DNA from: Streptomyces sp. NRRL S-31
Lineage (GTDB): Bacteria; Actinomycetota; Actinomycetes; Streptomycetales; Streptomycetaceae
Assembly (NCBI RefSeq): GCF_000718775.1
Contig: NZ_JOCB01000014.1
Coordinates: 1 to 64,000 of the forward strand
Direction of reading: 5' to 3'
DNA length: 64,000 nucleotides
In this document: positions 26,373 to 34,991 of the stretch, one piece after another
Position numbering within the stretch: position 1 is the stretch's first letter
Layout of the letters: each line of letters opens with the position of its first letter
Position numbers and translations under genes: made by a program
Notes under the pieces: model-generated
What the model saw: the letters and a program-made list of their open reading frames with translations, nothing else
Databases searched by the model: none
What the model was told of the DNA's origin: nothing

Positions 26373-28334
26373 GTGCGCAAGCGCTCTCTCACCGCCGCCG
26401 CCACCCTGGCGGCACTCATCGGCTCGATGGCGCTCGCCGCGCCGTCGTACGCCGACACCGACCGGCCCATCCCGCTCTCGGACGCCGGCGACACCGTGGT
26501 GGACGGCGTCCACCAGCACATCTTCCTCGCCGACCGGTACAACAACCGGATCGTCGTCACCGACGCCACCGGCAAGGTGACCGGCACCATCACCGGCCTG
26601 CCGCAGGTCAGGGACCTCGAACTGAGCCCGGACAGCGGCACGCTGTACGCGGCCCTGTACGGCGCCGACAAGATCGTCGCGATCGACACCGCGCAGCTCA
26701 AGCAGACCGCCGAGTACCCGACCGGCCCGGGCACCATCCCGTCCAGCGTCTCCTACGCCGACGGCAGGCTCTGGTTCGGCTACGGCGACCAGTGGGACTC
26801 CGGCCTCGGTGTGGTCGACCTGACCGCCGAGACGCCGACGGTCACCCTCGACCTCGCCGCCGGCCACGACTTCGCCAGCCCGCCCAAGCTGTACGCCGAC
26901 CCGGACAACCCCGGCACGCTGGTCGCCCTGGACGCGGGCATCAGCTCCGGCCCGATCGTCGTCTACGACGTCTCCTCCGGCACGCCCGTCATCCGCGTCA
27001 CCGAGGACAAGGGCGGCTTCTACAAGGACGCGGCCCTCACCCCGGACGGCCACGACATCGTGGTCGCCGGTCCCGGCACCCGCGCCCTCACCGAGTACCG
27101 GCTCTCGGACCTCGCCCAGGTGCGCACGTACCCGGTCAAGGACCAGCCGGAGACGGTCGCCGTCGCCCCGGACGGGACCGTCGCGGCCACCGTCCTGGAC
27201 ACCGACGACATCGGTGACACCTACGTCTTCACGGGCGGCCCGGACAAGCCCAGCGTCCGCAACGTCTCCCACAGCTGGATGCCGTGGGGCGCGCACGCGA
27301 TCAGCTGGTCGGCGGACGGCGCGAAGCTCTTCGTGCAGACGGGCTCCGGCGGGTCCACCCAGCTGCACCGGATCGACGAGCCCCGCAAGTACCAGGCGAC
27401 CCTGACGGTCGACGCCCCGACGAAGGCGGACCGCGCCAAGTCCCTCAAGGTCACCGGCAAGCTCACCTCCGGACTCGCGCTGCCCGCGGGCACCCCGCTG
27501 AAGGTGACCCGCACCGACATGGAGTCGCCGAACGGCAAGTCCCTCGGCACCAAGTCCCTCGGCACCGGCGGCGCGTTCGCCTTCACCGACACGCCTCCCT
27601 CCGGCGGCAAGGTCACCTACACGGTGACGTTCGAGGGCGACACCGCGCACACGCCCGCCAAGGCCGCCGACTCCGTCGACGTCTCCCGCGCCAAGCCGGC
27701 CCTGACCGTGAACAACAACGGCAAGGTGTACGCGTACGGCAAGGACGTCACGTTCACCGCGCACCTCGGCAAGACGTACAAGAACCGCACGGTGGAGATC
27801 TGGGCCGACCCGTTCGGCTCCGACAAGCCGAACAGGAAGGTGAAGTCCGGCAAGGTCAACTCCGACGGCAACCTGTCGGTCACCCTGGACCTGAAGCGGG
27901 ACACCAAGGTCACCGCGAAGTTCACGGGCGACTCCCGATACACCTCCGCCTCCGCCTCCAGCACGGTCGGCGCCCGGGTGAGCGTGTCCACGTCGGTCTC
28001 GGGCCACTACAAGTCGAAGTCGACGTGGGGCCACACGTACTACTTCTTCCACAAGAGCAAGGACCCGCTGATCACGACGAAGATGTCGTACTTCCCGGGC
28101 CGCGCGCAGAAGTTCGAGTTCGAGGTGTACTACCAGGGCCGCTGGTACCCGGGCGACCCGGCGTACTTCAAGCTGGGCTCCGACGGCGTCTCCAAGGTCC
28201 GCATCAACGGCGACCACGGCGAGGACGTCGGCTGGCGCTTCCGGGTCCGCTCGTCGTACATCAACAGCGCCTCCGGTGACACCGTGAACTCCACGACGCA
28301 CGGCGCCTGGAAGTACTTCACCTTCACCAAGTGA
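26373..28334 (+). CDS. Secreted YncE-like beta-propeller protein with Ig-like repeats
   Basis: The 653-residue protein has a Sec signal peptide (residues 1-27, AALIGSMALAAPSYA-DTD). A beta-propeller follows at about 28-345, with blades such as HIFLADRYNNRIVVTDATGK, LSPDSGTLYAALYGADKIVA and LTPDGHDIVVAGPGTRALTE. Two Ig-like domains of the bacterial surface type lie at about 350-530 (YQATLTVDAPTKADRAKSLK; TYTVTFEGDTAHTPAKAADS). A basic aromatic C-terminal domain of about 110 residues (YYFFHKSKDPLITTKMSYFP) closes it. It is probably extracellular and may bind polymers or the cell surface. The start is GTG, with GGGGGG about 11 bases upstream. No catalytic motif was seen. Confidence 0.85.
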   Translation: MRKRSLTAAATLAALIGSMALAAPSYADTDRPIPLSDAGDTVVDGVHQHIFLADRYNNRIVVTDATGKVTGTITGLPQVRDLELSPDSGTLYAALYGADKIVAIDTAQLKQTAEYPTGPGTIPSSVSYADGRLWFGYGDQWDSGLGVVDLTAETPTVTLDLAAGHDFASPPKLYADPDNPGTLVALDAGISSGPIVVYDVSSGTPVIRVTEDKGGFYKDAALTPDGHDIVVAGPGTRALTEYRLSDLAQVRTYPVKDQPETVAVAPDGTVAATVLDTDDIGDTYVFTGGPDKPSVRNVSHSWMPWGAHAISWSADGAKLFVQTGSGGSTQLHRIDEPRKYQATLTVDAPTKADRAKSLKVTGKLTSGLALPAGTPLKVTRTDMESPNGKSLGTKSLGTGGAFAFTDTPPSGGKVTYTVTFEGDTAHTPAKAADSVDVSRAKPALTVNNNGKVYAYGKDVTFTAHLGKTYKNRTVEIWADPFGSDKPNRKVKSGKVNSDGNLSVTLDLKRDTKVTAKFTGDSRYTSASASSTVGARVSVSTSVSGHYKSKSTWGHTYYFFHKSKDPLITTKMSYFPGRAQKFEFEVYYQGRWYPGDPAYFKLGSDGVSKVRINGDHGEDVGWRFRVRSSYINSASGDTVNSTTHGAWKYFTFTK

Positions 28335-28337
28335 GCA

Positions 28338-29633
28338 CTACGGCGCGGCCTCGAGGCGGCCCAGCTGCCGCTGGACGTTCTCCAGCGCGCCGCTGCGGCG
28401 CCCCGGCACCCTGAGCCGCAACCGAGCGAGCGCGGGCCCGAGTTCACGGGCCCGCGCCGTGTCCTCGATACGGCCCCACTGGTGGTGGGCACGGTCCACG
28501 GCCGCCTCCACGGCGGGCGCGTCCACCGGTTGCCCCGCGGCCAGCCGCGCCTCGGCCACCGCCAGCCAGGCCCGGCAACTGCGCTCCGGGTCCCCCGCGA
28601 ACATCGCCAGATCGGCCCGGACCTCGCGCCAGTGCAGTGCCTGCTCCGAGCCGGCCCCGTGCTCCCGTTCGGCCTCCTCCTGGTACCGGGCGGCGATCCC
28701 CTCGGCCTCGCCGTGCCGGCCATCGCGCACCGCGGCGCTGATCGCGGCGTGCGGATCACCGGGCCGGGCCGCGGGGAGGGGGTCGTCCGAGTGCCCGCCG
28801 GGGGCGGGTGCGGGAGCGGCGGACGGCGTGCCGGAGGCGGCGGCGCTCGGCCGGGGGCCCGGGACGAACCCGCCGCCCGGCCCGGGGTCCGGCACGGGGT
28901 CCGGCACGGGTCCGGAAACCGCCTCCGGTGACCGGGCCCCGGGTACCGGACCGCCCGCTGCCGGGGCGGGGGCGGGCGCGTCCGCGGGGAACCCCGCGGG
29001 CCGCCCCCCGGCACCGTCCAGCAGCAGGTTGTCCGCCGTCTCCGCCTGGAGGCGGGCCAGGGTCTGCTGGTGCAGGGTGTGCAGGGGCGGCCGGTGTCCG
29101 CTCCGCAGCAGGGTCGCCACCGTCTTCATGTACACCGGCTCCGCCGGCCCCCGCCGCCCGGGGGGCGGGGCGACCCGGCCGTGGACGGGGATCCGCGGGC
29201 CACAGTCGAGGCCGTGTTCGGACACGTGCCGCCATGCCTCGGCGTCCGCGTGCAGGTCGACGACGAGCGCGGTGTCCGCCGCGGACCGCAGCCGCAGCTC
29301 CTCCCGGACCCAGTGCCAGGGGAGCCCGGTGTAGCGCAGGGTCGCGGGGGTGGTGCGGGCCAGGGCCAGGTGGAGCCGGTGCTGGCGGCGGTCCAGGTGC
29401 AGCTGGCCGGTGAGGTAGACGGTGAGCGGCCCGGGGGCCGCCGCCGCGGCCCGCAGCCGGGTGAGGACGGCCTGCGGTTCCAGCGGGTCGGCCAGCTCCA
29501 CGACGTTCGCGGTGTCGGTGCCGGACAGCACGGCGGGGGCGACGGCGGCCAGCACCGGCAGGACGCCGGCCGCGTCCACCAGGCGTCCCCGGCCCAGCGG
29601 CGCGGCCGCGATCAGCAGCACGGTTCCGGGCAT
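28338..29633 (-). CDS. Caspase-like-fold protein without catalytic dyad, TPR-like C-terminus
   Basis: The 431-residue protein has an N-terminal alpha/beta domain (1-140). Its strand order and spacing recall bacterial caspase-like peptidases: GPLTVYLTGQLHLDRRQHRL at about 69-88, LRYTGLPWHWVREEL, then TALVVDLHADAEAW at 121-134. In active relatives the first segment carries a GHG histidine and the second a DCCFSG cysteine; here they read GQL and DLHAD, so catalysis is unlikely. A Pro/Ala-rich linker (about 225-300) leads to a helical, TPR-like C-terminus (EGIAARYQEEAEREHGAGSE). GGGGGAAG precedes the ATG. Assignment is by eye and could be wrong; otherwise it is a conserved hypothetical protein. 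Confidence 0.6.
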   Translation of the reverse strand: MPGTVLLIAAAPLGRGRLVDAAGVLPVLAAVAPAVLSGTDTANVVELADPLEPQAVLTRLRAAAAAPGPLTVYLTGQLHLDRRQHRLHLALARTTPATLRYTGLPWHWVREELRLRSAADTALVVDLHADAEAWRHVSEHGLDCGPRIPVHGRVAPPPGRRGPAEPVYMKTVATLLRSGHRPPLHTLHQQTLARLQAETADNLLLDGAGGRPAGFPADAPAPAPAAGGPVPGARSPEAVSGPVPDPVPDPGPGGGFVPGPRPSAAASGTPSAAPAPAPGGHSDDPLPAARPGDPHAAISAAVRDGRHGEAEGIAARYQEEAEREHGAGSEQALHWREVRADLAMFAGDPERSCRAWLAVAEARLAAGQPVDAPAVEAAVDRAHHQWGRIEDTARARELGPALARLRLRVPGRRSGALENVQRQLGRLEAAP

Positions 29634-29741
29634 CGCGCTTCCCCCTGTCACCCTGGGGACCCCGGGACCCTCCGGTCCCGAGGACCCCGTTGATCCGCTC
29701 TCCAGCCAGCACCGTAACCGCTGGCGCCGCGAACCGGCGCC

Positions 29742-30914
29742 TCAGGACCGCAAACGTCCCTGTTCGAGGTCTTCGCCCGGCGTGCCGCCGGCGTCCGCCA
29801 CCCGCCGCACCGCGAAGATCGTGGTGTCGTCCTCCAGCCGGCCCGCGCTGTGCCGCAGCACGCCGTCCCGGACCAGGCGGACCAGGTCGTGCGGCTCGGC
29901 GCGCGGCGGGTCGGCGCGGACGGCGCGGTCGACCTCCCGGGCCAGCGGGTAGAACTCCCCGGGCCGGTCGCGGGCCTCGGTGACCCCGTCGGTGACCAGC
30001 AGCAGCGTCTCGTCCGCGGCCAGCGGCACCCGGCGCACCGGCGGCAGGCCGTCCGCCAGGGCGCAGAGACCGAGTGGCACCCCGTCGCCGCTGGGCAGTT
30101 CGCGGACCCCGCGGGGACCGACCGCGAGCGGCGGCTCATGTCCGAAGTTCACCACCTCCACCGTCTCCCGCGTGCCCGCCGGGAAGGCGATCAGGACGGC
30201 CGTGGCGAAGCGGTCGCCGTCGTCCCGGCCGAGCGCGGTGGTGTGGCAGCGGTGCCGCAGCATCCGGGTCTCCAGGCGCGCGGCGACGGTCGCGAGGTCC
30301 CGCTCGTGGTAACCGGCCTCGCGGAAGGTGCCCAGCAGCACGGCGGCGGCCTCCACCGCGCCGAGGCCCTTGCCCTGCACGTCGCCGACGAGGACCCGGG
30401 CGCCGTACGGGCTGGGCTGGATGTCGTAGAAGTCGCCGCCGACCCGGGCGTCGACGTCGGCGGCCAGGTACACCCCGGCGTGCTCCAGCCCGGCCCAGCG
30501 CGGCGGCAGCGGGCGCAGCACGGTGCGCCGGGTGGTCTCGGCGATGTCCCTGATGTGCAGCATCTGCCGTTCCTGGCGCACCCGTACGACGGAGGCGAGG
30601 GTGGCCAGGGTGCCGCCCAGCGCGACCAGGATGAAGTCGCCGAGCCCCGCCTGGTACTGGTCGGGCCAGGCTCTGTCCACGACGAAGTACGTCACCAGCG
30701 ACACCACGCTGTACGCGGCCGTCGTCCACACCCCGCAGATCGCGGCGGCGATGCCCGGGACGAGGACGATCCAGGAGACGATCCGGAACCGCTCGCCGGT
30801 GGTGAAGTCCAGCAGGGTGACCCCGACCAGCAGCAGCAGCGGCGGCAGCCAGGCGACGCTCCGCCCGTGGACCCGCAGCAGCGGGCTCCGCCGCCCGTAC
30901 TCCACCTGTGTCAC
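29742..30914 (-). CDS. Membrane-bound SpoIIE-type PP2C serine/threonine phosphatase
   Basis: The 390-residue protein has three or four N-terminal transmembrane helices (about 18-110; VAWLPPLLLLVGVTLLDF, IVSWIVLVPGIAAAICGV, FILVALGGTLATLASVV). A short linker helix and a PP2C domain at about 150-375 follow. The metal motifs are GGDFYDI, VGDVQGKG, LLLVTDGVTEARD and EDDTTIFAVRR. This is the common Streptomyces architecture of phosphatases that act on STAS-type regulators from the membrane. The GTG at 30914 has GGAGGG about 9 bases upstream; the frame remains open further but encodes no homology. It is 108 bases from the caspase-like gene on the same strand. Confidence 0.9.
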   Translation of the reverse strand: MTQVEYGRRSPLLRVHGRSVAWLPPLLLLVGVTLLDFTTGERFRIVSWIVLVPGIAAAICGVWTTAAYSVVSLVTYFVVDRAWPDQYQAGLGDFILVALGGTLATLASVVRVRQERQMLHIRDIAETTRRTVLRPLPPRWAGLEHAGVYLAADVDARVGGDFYDIQPSPYGARVLVGDVQGKGLGAVEAAAVLLGTFREAGYHERDLATVAARLETRMLRHRCHTTALGRDDGDRFATAVLIAFPAGTRETVEVVNFGHEPPLAVGPRGVRELPSGDGVPLGLCALADGLPPVRRVPLAADETLLLVTDGVTEARDRPGEFYPLAREVDRAVRADPPRAEPHDLVRLVRDGVLRHSAGRLEDDTTIFAVRRVADAGGTPGEDLEQGRLRS

Positions 30915-31078
30915 GGTCGGCAGCCCTCCATGCCCCCAGCGAATCACGGGAGGCCACCGGACGCATCCGGGCCCCGGTCCGGCCCCTCCCGCCCTCCGGC
31001 CGACTTGCCGGGCCGGGTGCCCCGGTGTGCCCTGGTAGCGGGGGCGGATCGGGGGCGAGGAGAGGAAGGAGTGCTCCC

Positions 31079-31561
31079 ATGGCTCAAGCGGCACCCGCGC
31101 CCGGCGGCATGTCCCGGCCCGGCCGCACGCCCGAGGTGACGGGCCGGCCGGCCGGGACGCGCGCCCGGCCGCCCGACGTCTTCGACGCCCGCGCCCACCG
31201 GCTGGCCAGGATCGCCGGCCCCGTCGTACTGGGACTGGTCTACGGCTACTGGGCCGCGGCCAACCGGCGCTTCGGCGGCCCCATCACCGGCGGGAACGTG
31301 CTGTTCGGCTTCCTCACCGCCCTGGTGTTCGCGGTGGTGTGCGCGGCCCTGCTGGCGCTGGCCCCGCGGCTGCGGCGGGAGGTGCACGCGCTGGCCTGGT
31401 CGGCGTTCGCGGGCGCCGCCTTCGGGTTCCTCTACATCCAGTCCACCCCGCCGGTCTGGGGAACCGTGGTGATCTCGCTGCTGATCGCGGCGGGCACCTT
31501 CGGCACGCTCTTCTACCGCTACTACACGCGGGAGGACGCGGCCGGGCACCGGATCCGCTGA
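31079..31561 (+). CDS. Small multi-pass membrane protein of unknown function
   Basis: The 160-residue protein has a hydrophilic N-terminus of about 45 residues and four predicted transmembrane helices (IAGPVVLGLVYGYWAAA; NVLFGFLTALVFAVVCAALL; SAFAGAAFGFLYI; VVISLLIAAGTFGTLFY). GAAGGAG lies about 8 bases before the ATG. It is divergent from the membrane-bound phosphatase and is followed by a strong hairpin. I do not recognise the family. Confidence 0.75.
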   Translation: MAQAAPAPGGMSRPGRTPEVTGRPAGTRARPPDVFDARAHRLARIAGPVVLGLVYGYWAAANRRFGGPITGGNVLFGFLTALVFAVVCAALLALAPRLRREVHALAWSAFAGAAFGFLYIQSTPPVWGTVVISLLIAAGTFGTLFYRYYTREDAAGHRIR

Positions 31562-31578
31562 GCGTCCGCGCCCGGCGC

Positions 31579-31616
31579 GCGCGTGGGTCCCGGCCGAGCG
31601 GCCGGAACCCACGCGC
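31579..31616 (+). terminator. Strong hairpin terminator after the small membrane protein gene
   Basis: A 17-base inverted repeat (31579-31595 with 31600-31616, one mismatch) with a 4-base loop lies 18 bases after the stop at 31561. No U-tract follows, as is common in this genus. Confidence 0.75.
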
Positions 31617-31719
31617 TCCCCTGTGTGCCCCTCCTCCTCACGGAGGGATTCCGGGCACGGGCCGGCTCCACGACCCGGACGAGCCGGACGCGCCGGAACC
31701 ACTCAGCACCAGGAAACAC

Positions 31720-31762
31720 CCGTCCGGGTGAACCCTCCACCGGAGGGCGGACACCCGGACGG
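31720..31762. repeat. Inverted repeat just upstream of a TTG-start membrane gene
   Basis: CCGTCCGGGTG at 31720-31730 is mirrored by CACCCGGACGG at 31752-31762, a perfect 11-base stem. The spacer contains its own short hairpin (CCCTCC/GGAGGG). The element ends 11 bases before the TTG at 31774, so it could shield the start or act as an operator. Confidence 0.5.
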
Positions 31763-31773
31763 GGCCGACAGGG

Positions 31774-32766
31774 TTGTCCCGCCGCCCGGATGCAGTCCTC
31801 CCGCTCGCGCGCGGGCTCCCGCCCGACTTGGCTTGGGACGTGCCCCCACGACGTCTCAGGAGCGCCCTGTCGGCCGTACTGATCATCCTGTCCTGCCTGC
31901 TCACGCCGTTCGGCGCGCTGGCGGCCTGGGCGGCGTACGGGCTGGCCGACACGGGCCGGTACGTCACCGCCATGGCGCCGCTCGCCACCGACCCGGCCGT
32001 GCGGGAGGCCGTCGTGGACACGGTCGGTGACGGCCTGCTGCGCGCGGTGGACCGGCAGCTGGGCGTCCATCCGACCCGCGGCTCGGTCCGCCCGTTCGTA
32101 CACGACGCGGTGCGCTCCTTCACCCAGACCCGGGCCTTCCGGCTGGCCTGGGACACCGGCAACCGGATCACCCACGACGCCGTCCTGCACGCCCTGCGCG
32201 CGGCGGACGAGCGCGCCGTCACCGTCGACCTGGCCCCGGTCACCGCCCAGGTCAAACGCCAGCTCACCCACGACCACGTGCCGCTCGCCGCGCGCATCCC
32301 GGTGGAGCACACCGCGGTCGCCGTGCTCCCGGCGGGCCGGCTGACCACGCTCCGGAAGGGGTTCCACGTGCTCGAAGTCGCCGGTTTCTGGCTGCCGGTG
32401 GCGTCCGTCGCCTTCGCCGTCGGCGGGATCGCGCTCGCCGTCCGCCGGCGCCGGGCCGTCGCCGCCACCGCCCTGGGCACCGCCCTGGGCGGCGCCCTGC
32501 TCGTCCTCGCCCTCGCCCTCGGCCGCGGCCTCACCCTGGCCGACCTGCCCGCCGACGTGTCCCACCCGGCCGCGGGCGCGGTCTACGACGCCCTCACCGG
32601 CACCCTGCGCACCACCGGCTGGCTGCTGCTGGGCCTGGGGCTCGCGGTGGCCCTCACCGCGTGGCTCACCCGATATCCGCGGCCGCCCCGTCCCGCGCGA
32701 CGCCGGCGAGCGTCGCCAGCGCCCGCGCCAGCCGCGGCTCCGGCACCGACCCGAGCCCGAGCCTGA
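31774..32766 (+). CDS. Multi-pass membrane protein of unknown function
   Basis: The 330-residue protein has an N-terminal transmembrane helix (ALSAVLIILSCLLTPFGALA, about 31-50) followed by an extracytoplasmic region of about 150 residues (ADTGRYVTAMAPLATDPAVR). A C-terminal group of three helices comes next (FWLPVASVAFAVGGIALAV; ALGTALGGALLVLALALG; WLLLGLGLAVALTAWL). The start is taken as TTG at 31774 since the sequence from there (LPLARGLPPDLAWDVPPRRL) looks conserved; GTG at 31840 is the alternative. Its last 33 codons, rich in Pro, Ala and Arg, run antisense over the end of the MocR gene, so the true end may have drifted into the neighbour. Confidence 0.7.
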   Translation: MSRRPDAVLPLARGLPPDLAWDVPPRRLRSALSAVLIILSCLLTPFGALAAWAAYGLADTGRYVTAMAPLATDPAVREAVVDTVGDGLLRAVDRQLGVHPTRGSVRPFVHDAVRSFTQTRAFRLAWDTGNRITHDAVLHALRAADERAVTVDLAPVTAQVKRQLTHDHVPLAARIPVEHTAVAVLPAGRLTTLRKGFHVLEVAGFWLPVASVAFAVGGIALAVRRRRAVAATALGTALGGALLVLALALGRGLTLADLPADVSHPAAGAVYDALTGTLRTTGWLLLGLGLAVALTAWLTRYPRPPRPARRRRASPAPAPAAAPAPTRARA

Positions 32767-34012
32767 CCGCGTCCGGGGCCCGGCCGGTGCCGACGGCGAA
32801 GGCCGTACCCGGGGTCACCGCGATGCCGTGCGCCCGCGCGGCGGCCGTGAAGGTGTCCGCCCGCCACGGCGCGGGCAGCTCCCACCAGGCGAAACAGGCG
32901 GCCGGGTCGGACCGTACGGTGAACCCGGCCAGCCGCTCGGCGACCAGCCGCTGCCGCCGCCGCGCGTCCTGCCGCTTGGCCGCCACCAGCCGGTCCACGG
33001 TGCCGTCGCCGAGCCAGCGCACGGCCGCCTCCAGCGCGAAGGCGCCCGCGCTCCACCCGCCGGACCGCACGGCGCGGGCCACCGCCTCGACGCGGCCGGG
33101 CGGCGCGACGACGAAACCGGCGGTGAGGCCGGGCGCCACCCGCTTGGACAGGCTGTCGACGAGGTGGGTCAGCCCGGGCGCGAGCGCGGCGAGCGGGGGC
33201 GGCCCGGCCGGGTGCAGGAAGGCCCAGATCCGGTCCTCGACGACCGGTGTCCCCAGCCTGTGGACACAGTCGGCGAGCTGCCCCAGCCGCCCGGCGCCCG
33301 TCGTCAGCGAGGTCGGATTGTGCAGGGTCGGCTGGAGGTAGAGGGCGGACAGCGGCGTGGCGCGGTGGGCCTCGACGACCGACTCCGGCACCAGCCCCTC
33401 CGCGTCCGTGGCGAGCGGCACGAGGACCAGGCCGAGCCGTGCCGCGATCTCCTTGACCAGCGGGTACGTCAGCGGTTCCACCCCGACCCGGCCGCCGGGC
33501 CGGACCAGCGAGGCGAGGGCGGCGGCGATGGCCTGGCGGCCGTTGCCGGTGAACAGGACGCGCTCCGGGCCGGTCCGCGGCCCGCTCCGCGCCAGCAGGT
33601 CCGCGACCGCCTCCCGGGCCGCCGGGGTGCCCGCGGCGGCGGCCGGCCGCAGCGCCTGGCCGAGGGCGTCCGGCCGCAGCAGGGAGGCGAGGGCGGGTGC
33701 CAGCAGCTCCGCCTGGCCCGGCGCGGTCGGGTAGTTCAGCTCCAGGTTCACCAGCGGGGTGCCGGCCGCCTCGACGAGGGCGTGCCCCGGCTGCCCGTCG
33801 GGCGCGGCGGCCCGTACGAACGTGCCGCGCCCGACCTCGCCCACCACCAGCCCGCGGCGCACGAGTTCGGCGTACACCCGCCCGGCCGTCGACGGCGCGA
33901 TGCCGTGCCGGCGGGCGAACGCCCGCTGCGGCGGCAGCCGTTGGCCGGGCCGGAGCCGGCCGCCGGTGATGTCGGCCGCGATCCGGTCGGCGATGCCCCG
34001 GTAGTCGTCCAC
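32666..34012 (-). CDS. MocR/PdxR-type regulator (GntR HTH fused to aminotransferase-like domain)
   Basis: The 448-residue protein has an N-terminal winged HTH of GntR type at residues 1-68 (GIADRIAADITGGRLRPGQR; FARRHGIAPSTAGRVYAELV). A PLP-dependent class I/II aminotransferase-like domain follows at about 85-440, with the PLP-lysine region HLVDSLSKRVAPGLTAGF. MocR regulators sense PLP or amino compounds and bind direct repeats beside their genes. The GTG at 34012 has GAGGGGG upstream. An ATTGCACCGAG direct repeat lies 29-62 bases upstream of its start. It is divergent from an alpha/beta hydrolase, the likely target. Confidence 0.9.
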   Translation of the reverse strand: MDDYRGIADRIAADITGGRLRPGQRLPPQRAFARRHGIAPSTAGRVYAELVRRGLVVGEVGRGTFVRAAAPDGQPGHALVEAAGTPLVNLELNYPTAPGQAELLAPALASLLRPDALGQALRPAAAAGTPAAREAVADLLARSGPRTGPERVLFTGNGRQAIAAALASLVRPGGRVGVEPLTYPLVKEIAARLGLVLVPLATDAEGLVPESVVEAHRATPLSALYLQPTLHNPTSLTTGAGRLGQLADCVHRLGTPVVEDRIWAFLHPAGPPPLAALAPGLTHLVDSLSKRVAPGLTAGFVVAPPGRVEAVARAVRSGGWSAGAFALEAAVRWLGDGTVDRLVAAKRQDARRRQRLVAERLAGFTVRSDPAACFAWWELPAPWRADTFTAAARAHGIAVTPGTAFAVGTGRAPDAVRLGLGSVPEPRLARALATLAGVARDGAAADIG

Positions 34013-34040
34013 GAATCCCCCTCGTCCTGCGGTGCGTTGG

Positions 34041-34074
34041 ATTGCACCGAGAGCAAAGATTTTATTGCACCGAG
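34041..34074. promoter_or_regulatory. Direct-repeat operator in the MocR / hydrolase divergent gap
   Basis: ATTGCACCGAG occurs twice, at 34041-34051 and 34064-34074, with 23-base spacing. The first copy also forms an inverted partner with GGTGC at 34031-34035. The TTTTATT tract between them is conspicuous in this GC-rich context and may include promoter elements. Direct repeats of this kind are the usual binding sites of MocR regulators. Confidence 0.65.
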
Positions 34075-34100
34075 TGACGGGGCGCCCTAGGGTCCTTGCC

Positions 34101-34958
34101 ATGCCCTCCTTCCTCGCATTCGAGGACAAAGACCCCGGTATCCCCTCCCGGGTCCCCCTCGTCCTCGTCCACGGCCACCCCTTCGACCGCACGATGTGGC
34201 AGCCGCAACTGGCGGAGTTCCCCGCCGGCCGCCGGGTGATCGCCCCCGATCTGCGCGGCTACGGCGCCTCACCGGTCACCCCCGGCACCGTCCCGCTGGC
34301 CCGCCACGCCCAGGACATCGCCGCCCTCCTGGACCGCCTGGAGGTGGACGGCTGCGTCCTCGCCGGGCTGTCCATGGGCGGCCAGATCGTCATGGAGTGC
34401 GCCGCCCGCTTCGGCGAGCGCGTCCGGGGCCTGGTCCTCGCCGACACCTTCCCCGCCGCCGAGACCCCCGAGGGCAGGCGGAGCCGCGCGGCCATGGCCG
34501 ACCGGCTGCTCGCCGAGGGCATGCGCGGCTACGCCGACGAGGTGCTGGAGAGGATGGTCGCCCCCAGCGCCGACCCCGGGGTCAAGGCCCATGTGCACCG
34601 CATGATGACGGCCACCTCCCCCGAGGGCGCCGCGGCGGCCCTGCGCGGCCGGGCCGAACGCCCCGACTACCGCGCGCTGCTGACCCGGCTGGCCGTGCCC
34701 GCGCTGGTCGTGGTCGGCGCCGACGACACCTACACCCCCGTCGCCGACGCCGAGGCGATGCACGCGGCGCTGCCCGACTCCGTGCTGTGCGTCATCGAGG
34801 GCGCCGCCCACCTGCCCAACCTGGAGCGGCCCGCGGAGTTCAACCGGGCCCTCGGGGAGTTCCTGGCACGGCTCGACGGCAAGCTCGACGGCGGGCCGCG
34901 GGACGGCGGACCCGCTTCCGTGCACGGACGGGACCGAACCGTGCGCCGACAGGCATGA
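34101..34958 (+). CDS. Alpha/beta-hydrolase fold enzyme
   Basis: The 285-residue enzyme has the usual hydrolase landmarks: an oxyanion-loop motif VLVHGHPFDRTMW, the nucleophile elbow GLSMGGQ, an acid residue in VVGADDTYTP and the catalytic histidine in EGAAHLPNLERP. The substrate is unknown; haloperoxidase-like and 3-oxoadipate-lactonase-like members look similar. The C-terminal 30 residues are an Arg/Gly-rich tail beyond the fold. It is divergent from the MocR regulator, which suggests that it responds to an amine or vitamin B6-related signal. Confidence 0.88.
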   Translation: MPSFLAFEDKDPGIPSRVPLVLVHGHPFDRTMWQPQLAEFPAGRRVIAPDLRGYGASPVTPGTVPLARHAQDIAALLDRLEVDGCVLAGLSMGGQIVMECAARFGERVRGLVLADTFPAAETPEGRRSRAAMADRLLAEGMRGYADEVLERMVAPSADPGVKAHVHRMMTATSPEGAAAALRGRAERPDYRALLTRLAVPALVVVGADDTYTPVADAEAMHAALPDSVLCVIEGAAHLPNLERPAEFNRALGEFLARLDGKLDGGPRDGGPASVHGRDRTVRRQA

Positions 34959-34991
34959 ACCGAATCCGGTCGAAGCTTCCATAATGGGCCC

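Noticed and set aside
26355..26375. tRNA-like GGTTCGAATC
   Set aside because: It looks like a T-loop but no acceptor or anticodon stem can be drawn around it.
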